Positions 8,870 to 15,512 of a stretch of 64,000 bases of DNA are shown in pieces. The stretch comes from Clostridia bacterium (GTDB taxonomy: Bacteria > Bacillota > Clostridia > Oscillospirales > Acutalibacteraceae): NCBI GenBank assembly GCA_017507805.1, contig JAFWAC010000013.1, positions 29,086-93,085 on the forward strand. The letters run 5' to 3'. Every line of letters starts with the position of its first letter. Position 1 is the stretch's first letter. The position numbers and the translations under genes are program-made. Under the pieces are notes generated by a model, which saw only the letters and a program-made list of their open reading frames with translations, was not told the origin of the DNA and did no database searches.

Positions 8870-9707
8870 CTCTCAAAATCTCATCGAAATACTTGCCGAC
8901 ACGTCTGTACTGTTTTTCAATTTGACTTGCAACAGCATAGCTTTCTTTTCTGCGTATTGCCGCCTTTTCCTGAAGAGCAGTAAGTTCCATCGGATAAATA
9001 TCCGATTCGGAAACAATAGTAAATGCATCGCATCCTTTTTGAGTCTTAGCAACATACTGTTTGCCAAGGTCAAGAGCGACTAGGCAGTTCATAAGTGCAG
9101 TGTCGGTAATATCTCCATTGAAGAAACGGGTAAGCTCGGTGTAAAGGCGATCGTTGGCAATATAACCGATTACCATATCGTAACCGTCAAACAGGTGTGC
9201 ATACTTTTCATACAACACAGTACCTTTTATTGTATCCATATAGCCGCGATGATATGCGACCACCATTGCCCAGTCTAAACAAAGTTCAAGATCAAGAACC
9301 TTTAGACCGTCAAGATTTAAGTCTACTACGTAGAACTTTGGGTTTGGTTCACCGCAAACTAAAGTCAAAGGTTGGATGGTATCTGTGCCAGTATAGAAGC
9401 CAACACCAAAGTCACAGTCCTCTCGGCTCTTGGGTTGAATTGTTCCGTTGAGACCTTCTTTAGAGCCGTGATAAAGAATAAGTCTATCGTCATCTTGTTC
9501 GTAAAAATACTTTTTAACAATTACGTCCGCGATATCAATATTGTGGTTGGCGCAGAAAAGATTAAGTTGGTTTTGCGCCATAGGATTGGGTATCGACTTA
9601 CCATTCTCCCAACGATTGATGGAAACAACAGTAGTACCGATTTCTTTGGCGAACTGCTCCTGGCTCATACCTGCAAGCTCGCGCATCTTCTTAACTAAAT
9701 ATTTCAT
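8862..9707 (-). CDS. XRE HTH fused to a DUF3990 (ADP-ribosyltransferase-like) domain
   Basis: Residues about 1-65 are a cro/C1 helix-turn-helix (MRELAGMSQEQFAKEIGTTV, then RWENGKSIP). From about residue 75 comes a DUF3990 domain starting LILYHGSKEGL and including FGVGFYTGTD; that family is thought to share the ADP-ribosyltransferase fold. The ATG at 9707 is chosen over one six codons upstream because AGGTGA sits 8 bases before it. A fused repressor-toxin encoded with a small overlapping partner is typical of toxin-antitoxin modules. The target is unknown. Confidence 0.82.
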   Translation of the reverse strand: MKYLVKKMRELAGMSQEQFAKEIGTTVVSINRWENGKSIPNPMAQNQLNLFCANHNIDIADVIVKKYFYEQDDDRLILYHGSKEGLNGTIQPKSREDCDFGVGFYTGTDTIQPLTLVCGEPNPKFYVVDLNLDGLKVLDLELCLDWAMVVAYHRGYMDTIKGTVLYEKYAHLFDGYDMVIGYIANDRLYTELTRFFNGDITDTALMNCLVALDLGKQYVAKTQKGCDAFTIVSESDIYPMELTALQEKAAIRRKESYAVASQIEKQYRRVGKYFDEILRGE

Positions 9708-9715
9708 AATGAATT

Positions 9716-9768
9716 CACCTATCATTTGTTTGTGATTTTATTATAAAATATGATAGGTGGTTTGTCAA
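9716..9768 (-). promoter_or_regulatory. Promoter and operator of the XRE-DUF3990 operon
   Basis: On the minus strand -35 TTGACA (9763-9768) and -10 TATAAT (9740-9745) are 17 bases apart. A perfect 10-base inverted repeat, CACCTATCAT at 9716-9725 with its complement at 9750-9759, brackets the -10 box. Autorepression by the XRE domain is the likely use. Confidence 0.75.
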
Positions 9769-9771
9769 GAG

Positions 9772-9808
9772 AATTAAAAAGGGAGAATGACTGTCGCCCG
9801 TCATTCTC
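9772..9808 (-). terminator. Terminator after the HNH endonuclease gene
   Basis: The arm GAGAATGAC (9783-9791) pairs with GTCATTCTC (9800-9808). On the minus strand the hairpin is followed by CCCTTTTTAA, giving a leftward Rho-independent terminator 33 bases after the stop codon. Confidence 0.75.
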
Positions 9809-9841
9809 TCAAATCATTTCATCTATGAGGCAAAGGCTTTT

Positions 9842-10807
9842 TTACTTTCCGTTTGCCTCCTTTTTTAAGTTTTTAGATAGATTTGTAAACACATAATTAT
9901 ACTCGGTATAATCTAAATATGGCTTTTTCTCAACTTTTTCGCCTGCTTCAGTATTGATGAGCACAAGTTCGTTTACAAACATTGAGTTCTTTGCTTGTGA
10001 GTAAAGACTATCTACGGGTTCAAAGTTATTGCCATACATTTTTGATTTATCATCAAAGCAATCAATGCGGTAATAAATATCAAACCCGTTTATATACTCA
10101 CATTCTAAAAAATATGAGGATAGGTATGTATTTAAAAGAATACATTTGTCTAACAAAGCGCTCATATCATCTTGAAGCGGCATATTATAGTTGCTAATTT
10201 TAACCTGAACATTCTGTCCTCGAGCACAACTTCCCAAGGTGTAAAAAGAAGTATAATTGGTTTTTGCGCTAAAAGATACGTTTTCATCACCAAACAATTC
10301 TTCGATAAAATCTACAACCGCATTGTTCGTAACGTTGTGAAGAAATACCGACACAGTGCCGACAAATCGTTTTTTGTTCTGTATTCCCTTGAGTTTTTTG
10401 AAAAACCTGACACCTGCCGCCGAATCGAAGAAATCTACAGTTTGCTGTGTTTCTTTTTGTTGCTTGGGTTTGTTCGATTTATGGCGTATTTCATAGTGGT
10501 TTTGAACCTTGATAATTTCGAAAGCTACGCCGTTTGCGCTGAAGCACGGGAATTTATCTGCTTTTTCATCATTGGTATGAATATGACAACAGATAAGATT
10601 GTGGTCGGCGGTAACACCGCCTCTGCTTTGTGGTAGGACGTGATCTACATTCCAACCGCAATCACTGTTGCGGTCATTGTATGCTCCTTTGGCTATTGTT
10701 CTGCCGGCAAAGTCTTTTACTTTTGTTTCCTTGCCGAAAGACTTATTCCAAAGACGCATTGCTGTTTCTCTGTTTAAGTCCATAAATTTTTGTTTGCTTT
10801 TTTCCAT
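9842..10807 (-). CDS. Free-standing HNH endonuclease
   Basis: This 321-residue protein has an HNH nuclease core near residues 52-88: WNVDHVLPQSRGG, then DHNLICCHIHTNDEKADKFP, with the D-H pair, the N and the terminal H/N of the family in place. There are no RuvC motifs and no PLMP-type start, so it is not IscB or Cas9. The C-terminal 200 residues are unrecognised. A long structured leader precedes it, and the nearest purine-rich site (GGGAGG) is about 23 bases from the ATG and partly paired, so translation may be controlled. It could be a homing-type, defence or mobile-element nuclease. Confidence 0.85.
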   Translation of the reverse strand: MEKSKQKFMDLNRETAMRLWNKSFGKETKVKDFAGRTIAKGAYNDRNSDCGWNVDHVLPQSRGGVTADHNLICCHIHTNDEKADKFPCFSANGVAFEIIKVQNHYEIRHKSNKPKQQKETQQTVDFFDSAAGVRFFKKLKGIQNKKRFVGTVSVFLHNVTNNAVVDFIEELFGDENVSFSAKTNYTSFYTLGSCARGQNVQVKISNYNMPLQDDMSALLDKCILLNTYLSSYFLECEYINGFDIYYRIDCFDDKSKMYGNNFEPVDSLYSQAKNSMFVNELVLINTEAGEKVEKKPYLDYTEYNYVFTNLSKNLKKEANGK

Positions 10808-10989
10808 AATGTATTGGAAAGAAGCCGATTGCCTCCCTAGATGTTAGTCAATCCATAAAAGCATGTGACTAACCATAGGGCGACCTATTGCTATAAACCT
10901 CAAAGGGTAATCCTCATAATAGCATTACAGAAGATTAGTTAGCCAATTTTCAATAGCTCTCATTGAAAAGGTTCAGATTTATGAATTGC
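10808..10989 (-). ncRNA. Structured 5' leader RNA of the HNH gene
   Basis: Transcription from the promoter at 10996-11024 would give about 180 untranslated bases. Two strong hairpins are visible on the minus strand: TTTTCAAT/ATTGAAAA with a 7-base loop (10943-10965), and GTTAGTCA/TGACTAAC extended by CCCTA/TAGGG (10836-10880), whose 3' arm carries the GGGAGG motif. A segment GGCTAACT near 10936-10943 could pair instead with GGTTAGTC, so two exclusive folds are possible. It may be a cis-regulator or a separate guide-like RNA such as a HEARO-type element. Confidence 0.5.
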
Positions 10990-10995
10990 AATAAT

Positions 10996-11024
10996 ATTAT
11001 ATCGTAAAAAGTGTGAATAGTCAA
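10996..11024 (-). promoter_or_regulatory. Promoter of the HNH leader
   Basis: Minus-strand -35 TTGACT (11019-11024) and -10 TATAAT (10996-11001) are separated by 17 bases. Confidence 0.7.
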
Positions 11025-11051
11025 TCACTACAAAAGCTGTGGCGGCAAGGG

Positions 11052-11618
11052 TTACTTGCCGCCGTTTTGTTTAAAGAACTTTTGCAGGAGTTTTATGTGC
11101 TTATCGGACATATTTGTTATGGTGTAGGCGTAGGAGCAGTAGAAGTCGATGAGCCATACCTTAGATATAATTTTTGTGGTTTGGGTTTGGACGGACTTCA
11201 GGTGGCCTTGGCGGAGCCAGCGGTTCACGGTGTTATCGGTATAGCCAGTGATGGTGATGACTTGCGGTATGGTGAGTGCATCGGGAACAGTTTCGAATTC
11301 TTGTTCGAGCCACGGTCGGAAGGTTGACGGCAGAGAGTAAGGAAATCCTGCTTTGCGCTGATATTGTTTTCGATTTTTATTATACTTTGCCGTTGAGAAC
11401 TCGGCGTAGGGTGTAACGTATTTTTCAGGGTGGTTTGCAGAATCCCCTATGTAGGTGAGCAGATCTTCCTTCAGCACAGTATATTTTCTTGTTCTTTTGC
11501 CGGTGTTTTGGCATTTGATGAAGCCGTTGTTAAGCATCCAAGCGCACTTGCGTTTGCTGATGTGCAAGGCGCACCGCACTTGTTCGCCCGAAAGCACTTG
11601 CGGTAGGCTGTTCAACAT
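11052..11618 (-). CDS. Excisionase-like double helix-turn-helix protein
   Basis: This 188-residue basic protein has two winged-HTH-like modules: about residues 6-55 (LSGEQVRCALHISKRKCAWM, then a YTVLKEDLLTYI wing) and about 112-165 (LTIPQVITITGYTDNTVNRW, then a WLIDFY wing). Such modules resemble the helix_turn_helix_17/excisionase family, which bends DNA at attachment sites. AAGGTGA precedes ATG. It overlaps the upstream excisionase-like gene by 7 bases and lies about 430 bases from the island end, fitting a role in element excision or its control. Confidence 0.75.
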   Translation of the reverse strand: MLNSLPQVLSGEQVRCALHISKRKCAWMLNNGFIKCQNTGKRTRKYTVLKEDLLTYIGDSANHPEKYVTPYAEFSTAKYNKNRKQYQRKAGFPYSLPSTFRPWLEQEFETVPDALTIPQVITITGYTDNTVNRWLRQGHLKSVQTQTTKIISKVWLIDFYCSYAYTITNMSDKHIKLLQKFFKQNGGK

Positions 11619-11869
11619 TTTTTATCACCTTGGATGGAATATCCTCTGCCTTTATCGTTTGCGGTCTTGACGAGGTAATCAATGAAGGCGTCCTTAGTGA
11701 AGATGTAACCGCCTTTGTAGGTGTAGGATTCAATCTCACCATTTTTGAGTGCAGTGTAGATTGTGTTCTTGCCGACGGGTGACCATCGGTTTGCTTTCAT
11801 TGGTGTTAAGATATCGGGGCATTTTTTGAGCATCTTTTCGTATGCTTCTCTTTGTTTTTCTTGGTTCAT
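11612..11869 (-). CDS. Small excisionase-like HTH protein
   Basis: This 85-residue protein has an excisionase-type module: WSPVGKNTIYTALKNGEIES followed by YIFTKDAFIDYLVK. Proteins of this kind act as recombination directionality factors or repressors in integrative elements. GGAGAAT precedes ATG. Four TCTCGCA iterons lie 56-113 bases upstream and are candidate binding sites. No integrase is visible in the window; it may be at the element's other end, left of base 1. Confidence 0.78.
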   Translation of the reverse strand: MNQEKQREAYEKMLKKCPDILTPMKANRWSPVGKNTIYTALKNGEIESYTYKGGYIFTKDAFIDYLVKTANDKGRGYSIQGDKKC

Positions 11870-11924
11870 TTTTATTCTCCTTGTGTTTTCTTTGCCCGAG
11901 AATACACAAAGGTTTTAAGGGTTT

Positions 11925-11982
11925 TCTCGCATCTATCTCGCAAATTTCTCGCAAAAAATCATTAGTTTTTCAATTTCTCGCA
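11925..11982. repeat. Four TCTCGCA iterons beside the attachment site
   Basis: The heptamer TCTCGCA occurs at 11925, 11936, 11947 and 11976. The first three are exactly 11 bases apart, so they face one side of the helix. They lie between the excisionase-like genes and the partial tRNA at 12048, where arm-type or excisionase sites are found in integrative elements. Confidence 0.65.
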
Positions 11983-12047
11983 GAACAGATGGAAATATTG
12001 CAGTTTTCAGGGACGGAGAGGGGCGGTGCGGTAGATACTGCCTTTTG

Positions 12048-12103
12048 CTCGAAATCAGTTAGGGAGCAATCCCCCGCGAGTTCGAATCTCGCCGTCTCCG
12101 CCA
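12048..12103 (+). other. Attachment site (attR): 3' part of tRNA-Ser(CGA)
   Basis: From 12048 the sequence reads as tRNA-Ser from the anticodon loop onward: CTCGAAA loop, 3' anticodon stem TCAGT, long variable arm, T stem GCGAG/CTCGC around TTCGAAT (12076-12092), acceptor strand CGTCTCC, discriminator G and CCA (12101-12103). The 5' side does not give a D-arm or the matching 5' anticodon stem. This is the duplicate tRNA end expected at the distal junction of an element integrated in tRNA-Ser; the intact gene should lie at the other end. Confidence 0.78.
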
Positions 12104-12106
12104 ATT

Positions 12107-12150
12107 GAGTGTTCATAATTTTCTCATTATGAACACTCTTTCTTTATTTT
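12107..12150 (+). terminator. Terminator of the original tRNA-Ser locus
   Basis: A perfect 13-base stem (12107-12119 with 12126-12138, arm GAGTGTTCATAAT) is followed by a T-rich tract at 12139-12150. It immediately follows the tRNA 3' end, as a chromosomal tRNA terminator would, which supports placing the island boundary just upstream. Confidence 0.85.
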
Positions 12151-12594
12151 ATTACAATAAAGAACAATTTGCGATATAATACACATATAAATTACAAAAG
12201 AGAGTAATTATCATTGCTAAACAACTCACAAAAGCACAAGCGCTTGAAAAATTAAATGTTATAGATTTGAACCTTTTAATCTAACATACTATTTATAGAA
12301 CATATTCCCGTTATCTTTTGTTATTTTTAAGATTTGCTTATTTTTCTGAATAGTGCAGGGGAGAAGCCGGTTGCTTTTTAAAACACAAGCGAGAAATAGT
12401 TTCTGTCACTAAAATTAAGCCTTGGAGAAACATCATCGATTGTTAAGTCAGAATTAATCAGCATTGTTTTAGAGATATCTATTCTTAAATTACGATAAAA
12501 TATATAGCTGTTTTTGTTGTATTAGTCTTAAAAAGGATAGAATAACCGTCTATATTTTTTCATACAATTAATTAGTATAATAGGAGTTGATTGT
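12151..12594. other. AT-rich gap with a promoter and a truncated reading frame
   Basis: A promoter-like TTACAA (12152-12157), 17 bases, TATAAT (12175-12180) is followed at 12213 by a 23-codon open stretch without an ATG (AKQLTKAQALEKLNVIDLN) that stops at 12284. It looks like the start of a decayed gene. The rest up to spoIIID shows no supported gene. Confidence 0.4.
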
Positions 12595-12597
12595 ATG
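12561..12597 (+). promoter_or_regulatory. spoIIID upstream region with sigma-E-like -10 and inverted repeat
   Basis: CATACAAT (12561-12568) matches the known sigma-E -10 consensus; the -35 position is poor. Its exact inverse ATTGTATG occurs at 12590-12597 and includes the start codon, so the two could pair in RNA or bind a regulator. Confidence 0.4.
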
Positions 12598-12840
12598 AGA
12601 GATGAGGTACAGGACAGAGCAGTAATATTAGGGGAGTACATATTAGATACAGGAGCCACCGTTCGCGCCACTGCAAAGGTGTTTAAAATTTCTAAGTCCA
12701 CAGTGCACAAGGATGTGACCCAGAAGCTTTATTATGAAAATCCGCAGCTTTACCGTATGGTAAAGGAGGTGCTCGAAAAAAACAAGCAGGAGCGCCACAT
12801 CAGAGGCGGTATGGCTACGAGACGCAAATATAAGGGATGA
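12595..12840 (+). CDS. spoIIID: Sporulation transcription factor SpoIIID
   Basis: The 81-residue length and sequence fit SpoIIID, the mother-cell regulator acting between sigma-E and sigma-K. The helix-turn-helix is about residues 22-45 (TVRATAKVFKISKSTVHKDV), followed by the conserved basic C-terminal region HIRGGMATRRKY that contacts DNA. TAGGAG stands 8 bases before ATG. It is the first intact chromosomal gene to the right of the island and shows the host can sporulate. It is transcribed alone, with a hairpin after it. Confidence 0.95.
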   Translation: MRDEVQDRAVILGEYILDTGATVRATAKVFKISKSTVHKDVTQKLYYENPQLYRMVKEVLEKNKQERHIRGGMATRRKYKG

Positions 12841-12852
12841 AAATTAACAGAA

Positions 12853-12890
12853 TTAAAGCCGGAGGCTGTTTTCACAGTCGCCGGCTTTAA
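12853..12890. terminator. Hairpin between spoIIID and the Crp/Fnr gene
   Basis: Arms TTAAAGCCGG (12853-12862) and CCGGCTTTAA (12881-12890) pair perfectly, with further internal pairing. Tails are only moderately T-rich; it lies between convergent genes and probably ends both. Confidence 0.6.
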
Positions 12891-12920
12891 AATTGTCAAA
12901 TAGGTTTTATCGGTTGAGGC

Positions 12921-13589
12921 TTAATATTTTTCTAACAGCTCAAAGGTGTTTTTCTTACTATACAGCACACCCTCATTCCTCAGCTTGCTGATTTCTACCG
13001 ACAAGCCGCTGCGGTCAACCTCGAGGTAATCTGCAAGCTCCTGACGGTTAAAGGGTATCTGAAAGCGGTTACAGCCCTCTTTTTTTGCCTGAAGGGACAA
13101 ATATGTCATAAGCTTTTCTCTGGTTGTGCGCTTTGAGGTGATTTCCTGCTTTTGGTGAAATGAAATTGTTTTTGCGGCAAGGTCCTTCATAAGGTTGAAT
13201 ATAAGCTGCTGATGAAAGCCGCAGTTATTTGAGCAGGTATGCAGGATGTGACTGCAATCAATAAGCATAACCTCGCAGGGCTCGTTTGCAACTACCGTTA
13301 CGGGAATTGACTTGATTTCGGCGCAGGCAAAGGCTTCGCCGAATACCTGAGATGGCTCAATATTGCTTAATATGCTCCTGAAACCAAAGTAATCCACCTG
13401 AATAATCTGTGCCGAGCCCGACAAAACGATACCGATATATCTGGCAGGGCTACCCTCTGACATAATGGTATATTTTTTGTCAAAGCTTTCAACCTTGACA
13501 CCGAGACATCGGAGCATTTTAAAGAGATTTTCACTTTCGATATTATCAAACAAAGGGCATTTTTCTAAAATTTTATAATATTTTTTCAT
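12921..13589 (-). CDS. Crp/Fnr-family transcriptional regulator
   Basis: This 222-residue protein has a cyclic-nucleotide-binding-like beta barrel (about residues 10-130, MSEGSPARYIGIVLSGSAQI) and a Crp-type winged HTH (about 145-220, FNRQELADYLEVDRSGLSVE). GGAGAG sits 4 bases before the ATG at 13589. An ATG four codons upstream and a longer extension lack a ribosome site. Cysteines occur at about 33 and in the effector domain (CSHILHTCSNNCG), so redox or iron-sulfur sensing is possible but unproven. It is divergent from a D-2-hydroxyacid dehydrogenase with a Crp/Fnr-like palindrome between them, suggesting control of that operon. Confidence 0.88.
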   Translation of the reverse strand: MKKYYKILEKCPLFDNIESENLFKMLRCLGVKVESFDKKYTIMSEGSPARYIGIVLSGSAQIIQVDYFGFRSILSNIEPSQVFGEAFACAEIKSIPVTVVANEPCEVMLIDCSHILHTCSNNCGFHQQLIFNLMKDLAAKTISFHQKQEITSKRTTREKLMTYLSLQAKKEGCNRFQIPFNRQELADYLEVDRSGLSVEISKLRNEGVLYSKKNTFELLEKY

Positions 13590-13602
13590 TTTTCTCTCCA
13601 TT

Positions 13603-13645
13603 TGTTGAAAATTCAACAGAAATATTATCTTTATTGTACTATAAT
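13603..13645 (+). promoter_or_regulatory. Crp/Fnr-like palindrome and promoter of the dehydrogenase operon
   Basis: TGTTGAA (13603-13609) and TTCAACA (13612-13618) form a perfect 7-base palindrome with a 2-base spacer. The + strand -10 is TATAAT (13640-13645) with no good -35. If transcription starts at about 13652, the palindrome centre lies near -41.5, the class II activator position. Confidence 0.6.
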
Positions 13646-13673
13646 AATCCCAGAAAAGCAAGGAGGTTTTAAT

Positions 13674-14726
13674 TTGAAAATGGAAAACAGGATAAAAATT
13701 GCTTTTTTTGATACTAAACCGTATGACAAGCCTTCCTTTGAAAGGTTTGGTGAGAAGTACGGAATAACCTTTAAATATTACGAAACCAAGCTCAATGAGG
13801 ATACGGTTGAGCTGGCACAGGGGTATGACGGTGTTTGCGCTTTTGTTAATGATACAGTAAATGCCGCTGTTATTGACAGCCTGGCTGATATGGGTGTTAA
13901 GGTGCTGGCATTGCGCTGTGCAGGCTTTAACAATGTGGATATGAAGTATGCCTTCGGTAAAATTCATGTACTGCGAGTGCCTGCATACTCACCCTATGCA
14001 GTTGCAGAGCATACAATGGCTTTATTGCTCACCTCTATCCGCCGTATTCACAAGGCATATATCCGAACGAGGGATTTTAATTTCAGCCTTTCGGGGCTTA
14101 CCGGCTTTGACCTTCACGGCAAAACTGTCGGAGTAATAGGCACAGGTAAAATAGGACGGGTATTTATTGATATTTGCCGCGGCTTTGGAATGAAGGTTTT
14201 GGCTTACGATAAATTTCCGGCAGAGGGCTTGGATAACGGTGACACGGTAAGGTATGTTGAGCTTGACGAGCTGTTTGCAAACAGTGATATTATTTCACTT
14301 CATTGCCCGCTTAACGAGGAAACACATCATATAATTAATGCCGAAGCGCTTGAAAAATGCAAACGCGGGGTTGTTATTCTTAATACATCAAGGGGCGCAC
14401 TGGTAGATGCCGAGGCACTGCTTGCAGGAATTAAATCGAGAAAGGTGGGAGCCGCCTGTCTTGATGTTTACGAGGAGGAGTCCGATTTGTTTTTTGAGGA
14501 TAACTCAGGACACATTTTGGAGGATGACACCTTGGCAAGACTTATATCCATGCCGAATGTTATAGTAACCTCGCATCAGGCGTTTCTAACCGAGGATGCG
14601 CTTGAAAATATTGCCGAGACAACGGTAAAAAACATTGTAGACTTTTTTGAGAAAAAGCAATGCCCTAATGAGCTTTGCTACCGCAAAGGAACGGCGGAGG
14701 ATTGCAAAGACGGAAAATGCTTTTAG
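13674..14726 (+). CDS. D-2-hydroxyacid (D-lactate-type) dehydrogenase
   Basis: The NAD-dependent D-lactate dehydrogenase fold is clear: a catalytic arginine in LALRCAGFNNVD, a dinucleotide motif GVIGTGKIGR, an NTSRGALVD segment, the catalytic glutamate in DVYEEES and the histidine in TSHQAF. The enzyme would reduce pyruvate or a related 2-oxoacid, regenerating NAD. AGGAGG (13661-13666) is 7 bases from TTG 13674; ATG 13680 is the alternative. The C-terminal tail is cysteine-rich (CYRKGTAEDCKDGKC), which is unusual and could bind metal. It is co-transcribed with a ferredoxin-type gene and probably activated by the divergent Crp/Fnr protein. Confidence 0.88.
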   Translation: MKMENRIKIAFFDTKPYDKPSFERFGEKYGITFKYYETKLNEDTVELAQGYDGVCAFVNDTVNAAVIDSLADMGVKVLALRCAGFNNVDMKYAFGKIHVLRVPAYSPYAVAEHTMALLLTSIRRIHKAYIRTRDFNFSLSGLTGFDLHGKTVGVIGTGKIGRVFIDICRGFGMKVLAYDKFPAEGLDNGDTVRYVELDELFANSDIISLHCPLNEETHHIINAEALEKCKRGVVILNTSRGALVDAEALLAGIKSRKVGAACLDVYEEESDLFFEDNSGHILEDDTLARLISMPNVIVTSHQAFLTEDALENIAETTVKNIVDFFEKKQCPNELCYRKGTAEDCKDGKCF

Positions 14727-14739
14727 GGAGGATTTTGTA

Positions 14740-15438
14740 ATGATAAGAAAAATCATAAGGATAGACGAAGCAAAATGCAACGGATGCGGTGCCTGTGCCG
14801 CTGCCTGCCATGAGGGAGCGATTGAGATGGTAAACGGAGTGGCAAAGCTCACCCGTGAGGATTACTGTGACGGTTTGGGCGACTGCTTGCCTGCATGCCC
14901 GACAAATGCCATAACATTTGAGGAAAGGGAGGCACCTGCTTATGACGAGGCCGCGGTTAATAAGGCAAAGCTTAAAAAAGCAGGGGGCACACTGCCATGT
15001 GGCTGCCCGGGTACTAATTCCAAGGTTATTAAGCGAGAAGCGCAGGCACCGACAGTGAAATCTGTGGCTGTTACAAGTCAGCTTTCTCAGTGGCCCTGCC
15101 AGATAAAGCTTGTGCCGGTTAATGCGCCTTATTTTGAAGATGCCAATCTGCTTATCGCAGCCGATTGCACAGCCTTTGCCTACGGTAATTTTCACAACGA
15201 TTTTATCCGCAATCATATTACACTTATTGGCTGTCCCAAGCTTGATGAGGGCGATTATGCCGAAAAGCTGACACAAATTATTTCAAATAACAATATCAAA
15301 AGCGTGAAGGTGGTCCGTATGGAGGTGCCCTGCTGCGGCGGTATCGAGAATGCAGTAAAGAGGGCGCTTATGCAAAGCGGTAAATTTATTCCGTGGCAGG
15401 TGGTAACAATATCCACAGACGGAAAAATTCTTGAATAA
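14740..15438 (+). CDS. 4Fe-4S ferredoxin-domain protein
   Basis: This 232-residue soluble protein has a clostridial 2[4Fe-4S] ferredoxin domain (CNGCGACAAACHEGAI and then CLPACPTNAI, about residues 11-60) and a longer C-terminal domain with CGCPG and VPCCGGI cysteine motifs. Such proteins follow hydroxyacid dehydrogenases or hybrid-cluster genes in many Clostridia and probably pass electrons. AGGGAGG precedes ATG 14740 by 8 bases, which rules out the longer upstream frame. It starts 13 bases after the dehydrogenase, so the two form an operon. Confidence 0.85.
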   Translation: MIRKIIRIDEAKCNGCGACAAACHEGAIEMVNGVAKLTREDYCDGLGDCLPACPTNAITFEEREAPAYDEAAVNKAKLKKAGGTLPCGCPGTNSKVIKREAQAPTVKSVAVTSQLSQWPCQIKLVPVNAPYFEDANLLIAADCTAFAYGNFHNDFIRNHITLIGCPKLDEGDYAEKLTQIISNNNIKSVKVVRMEVPCCGGIENAVKRALMQSGKFIPWQVVTISTDGKILE

Positions 15439-15453
15439 TTTTCAAAAAAATGG

Positions 15454-15482
15454 TTGAATATTTAATTGAGAAATAATATAAT
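15454..15482 (+). promoter_or_regulatory. Promoter of the flavodiiron gene
   Basis: TTGAAT (15454-15459), 17 bases, TATAAT (15477-15482), 31 bases before the ATG. Confidence 0.65.
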
Positions 15483-15512
15483 TACCTTAATGTATTTTAA
15501 AGGAGAAACATT

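Noticed and set aside
9842-10807. HNH protein as IscB, Cas9-like or group II intron protein.
   Set aside because: No RuvC motifs, no bridge helix, no PLMP domain and no reverse transcriptase domain; only the HNH core is recognisable.
11925-11982. TCTCGCA repeats as a small CRISPR-like array.
   Set aside because: Repeats are only 7 bases with 4-base gaps and no cas genes are present; they fit protein-binding iterons. No CRISPR array was seen anywhere in the window.
12012-12103. A complete tRNA-Ser gene including the GGAGAGG stretch at the 5' side.
   Set aside because: The 5' acceptor would have a G-G mismatch, no D-arm consensus is present and the 5' anticodon stem (TTTTG) does not pair with TCAGT. 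Only the 3' part is tRNA.
13590-13967. N-terminal extension of the Crp/Fnr protein by over 120 residues.
   Set aside because: It would run through the divergent promoter and the palindrome, lacks a ribosome site, and family members start at the chosen position.
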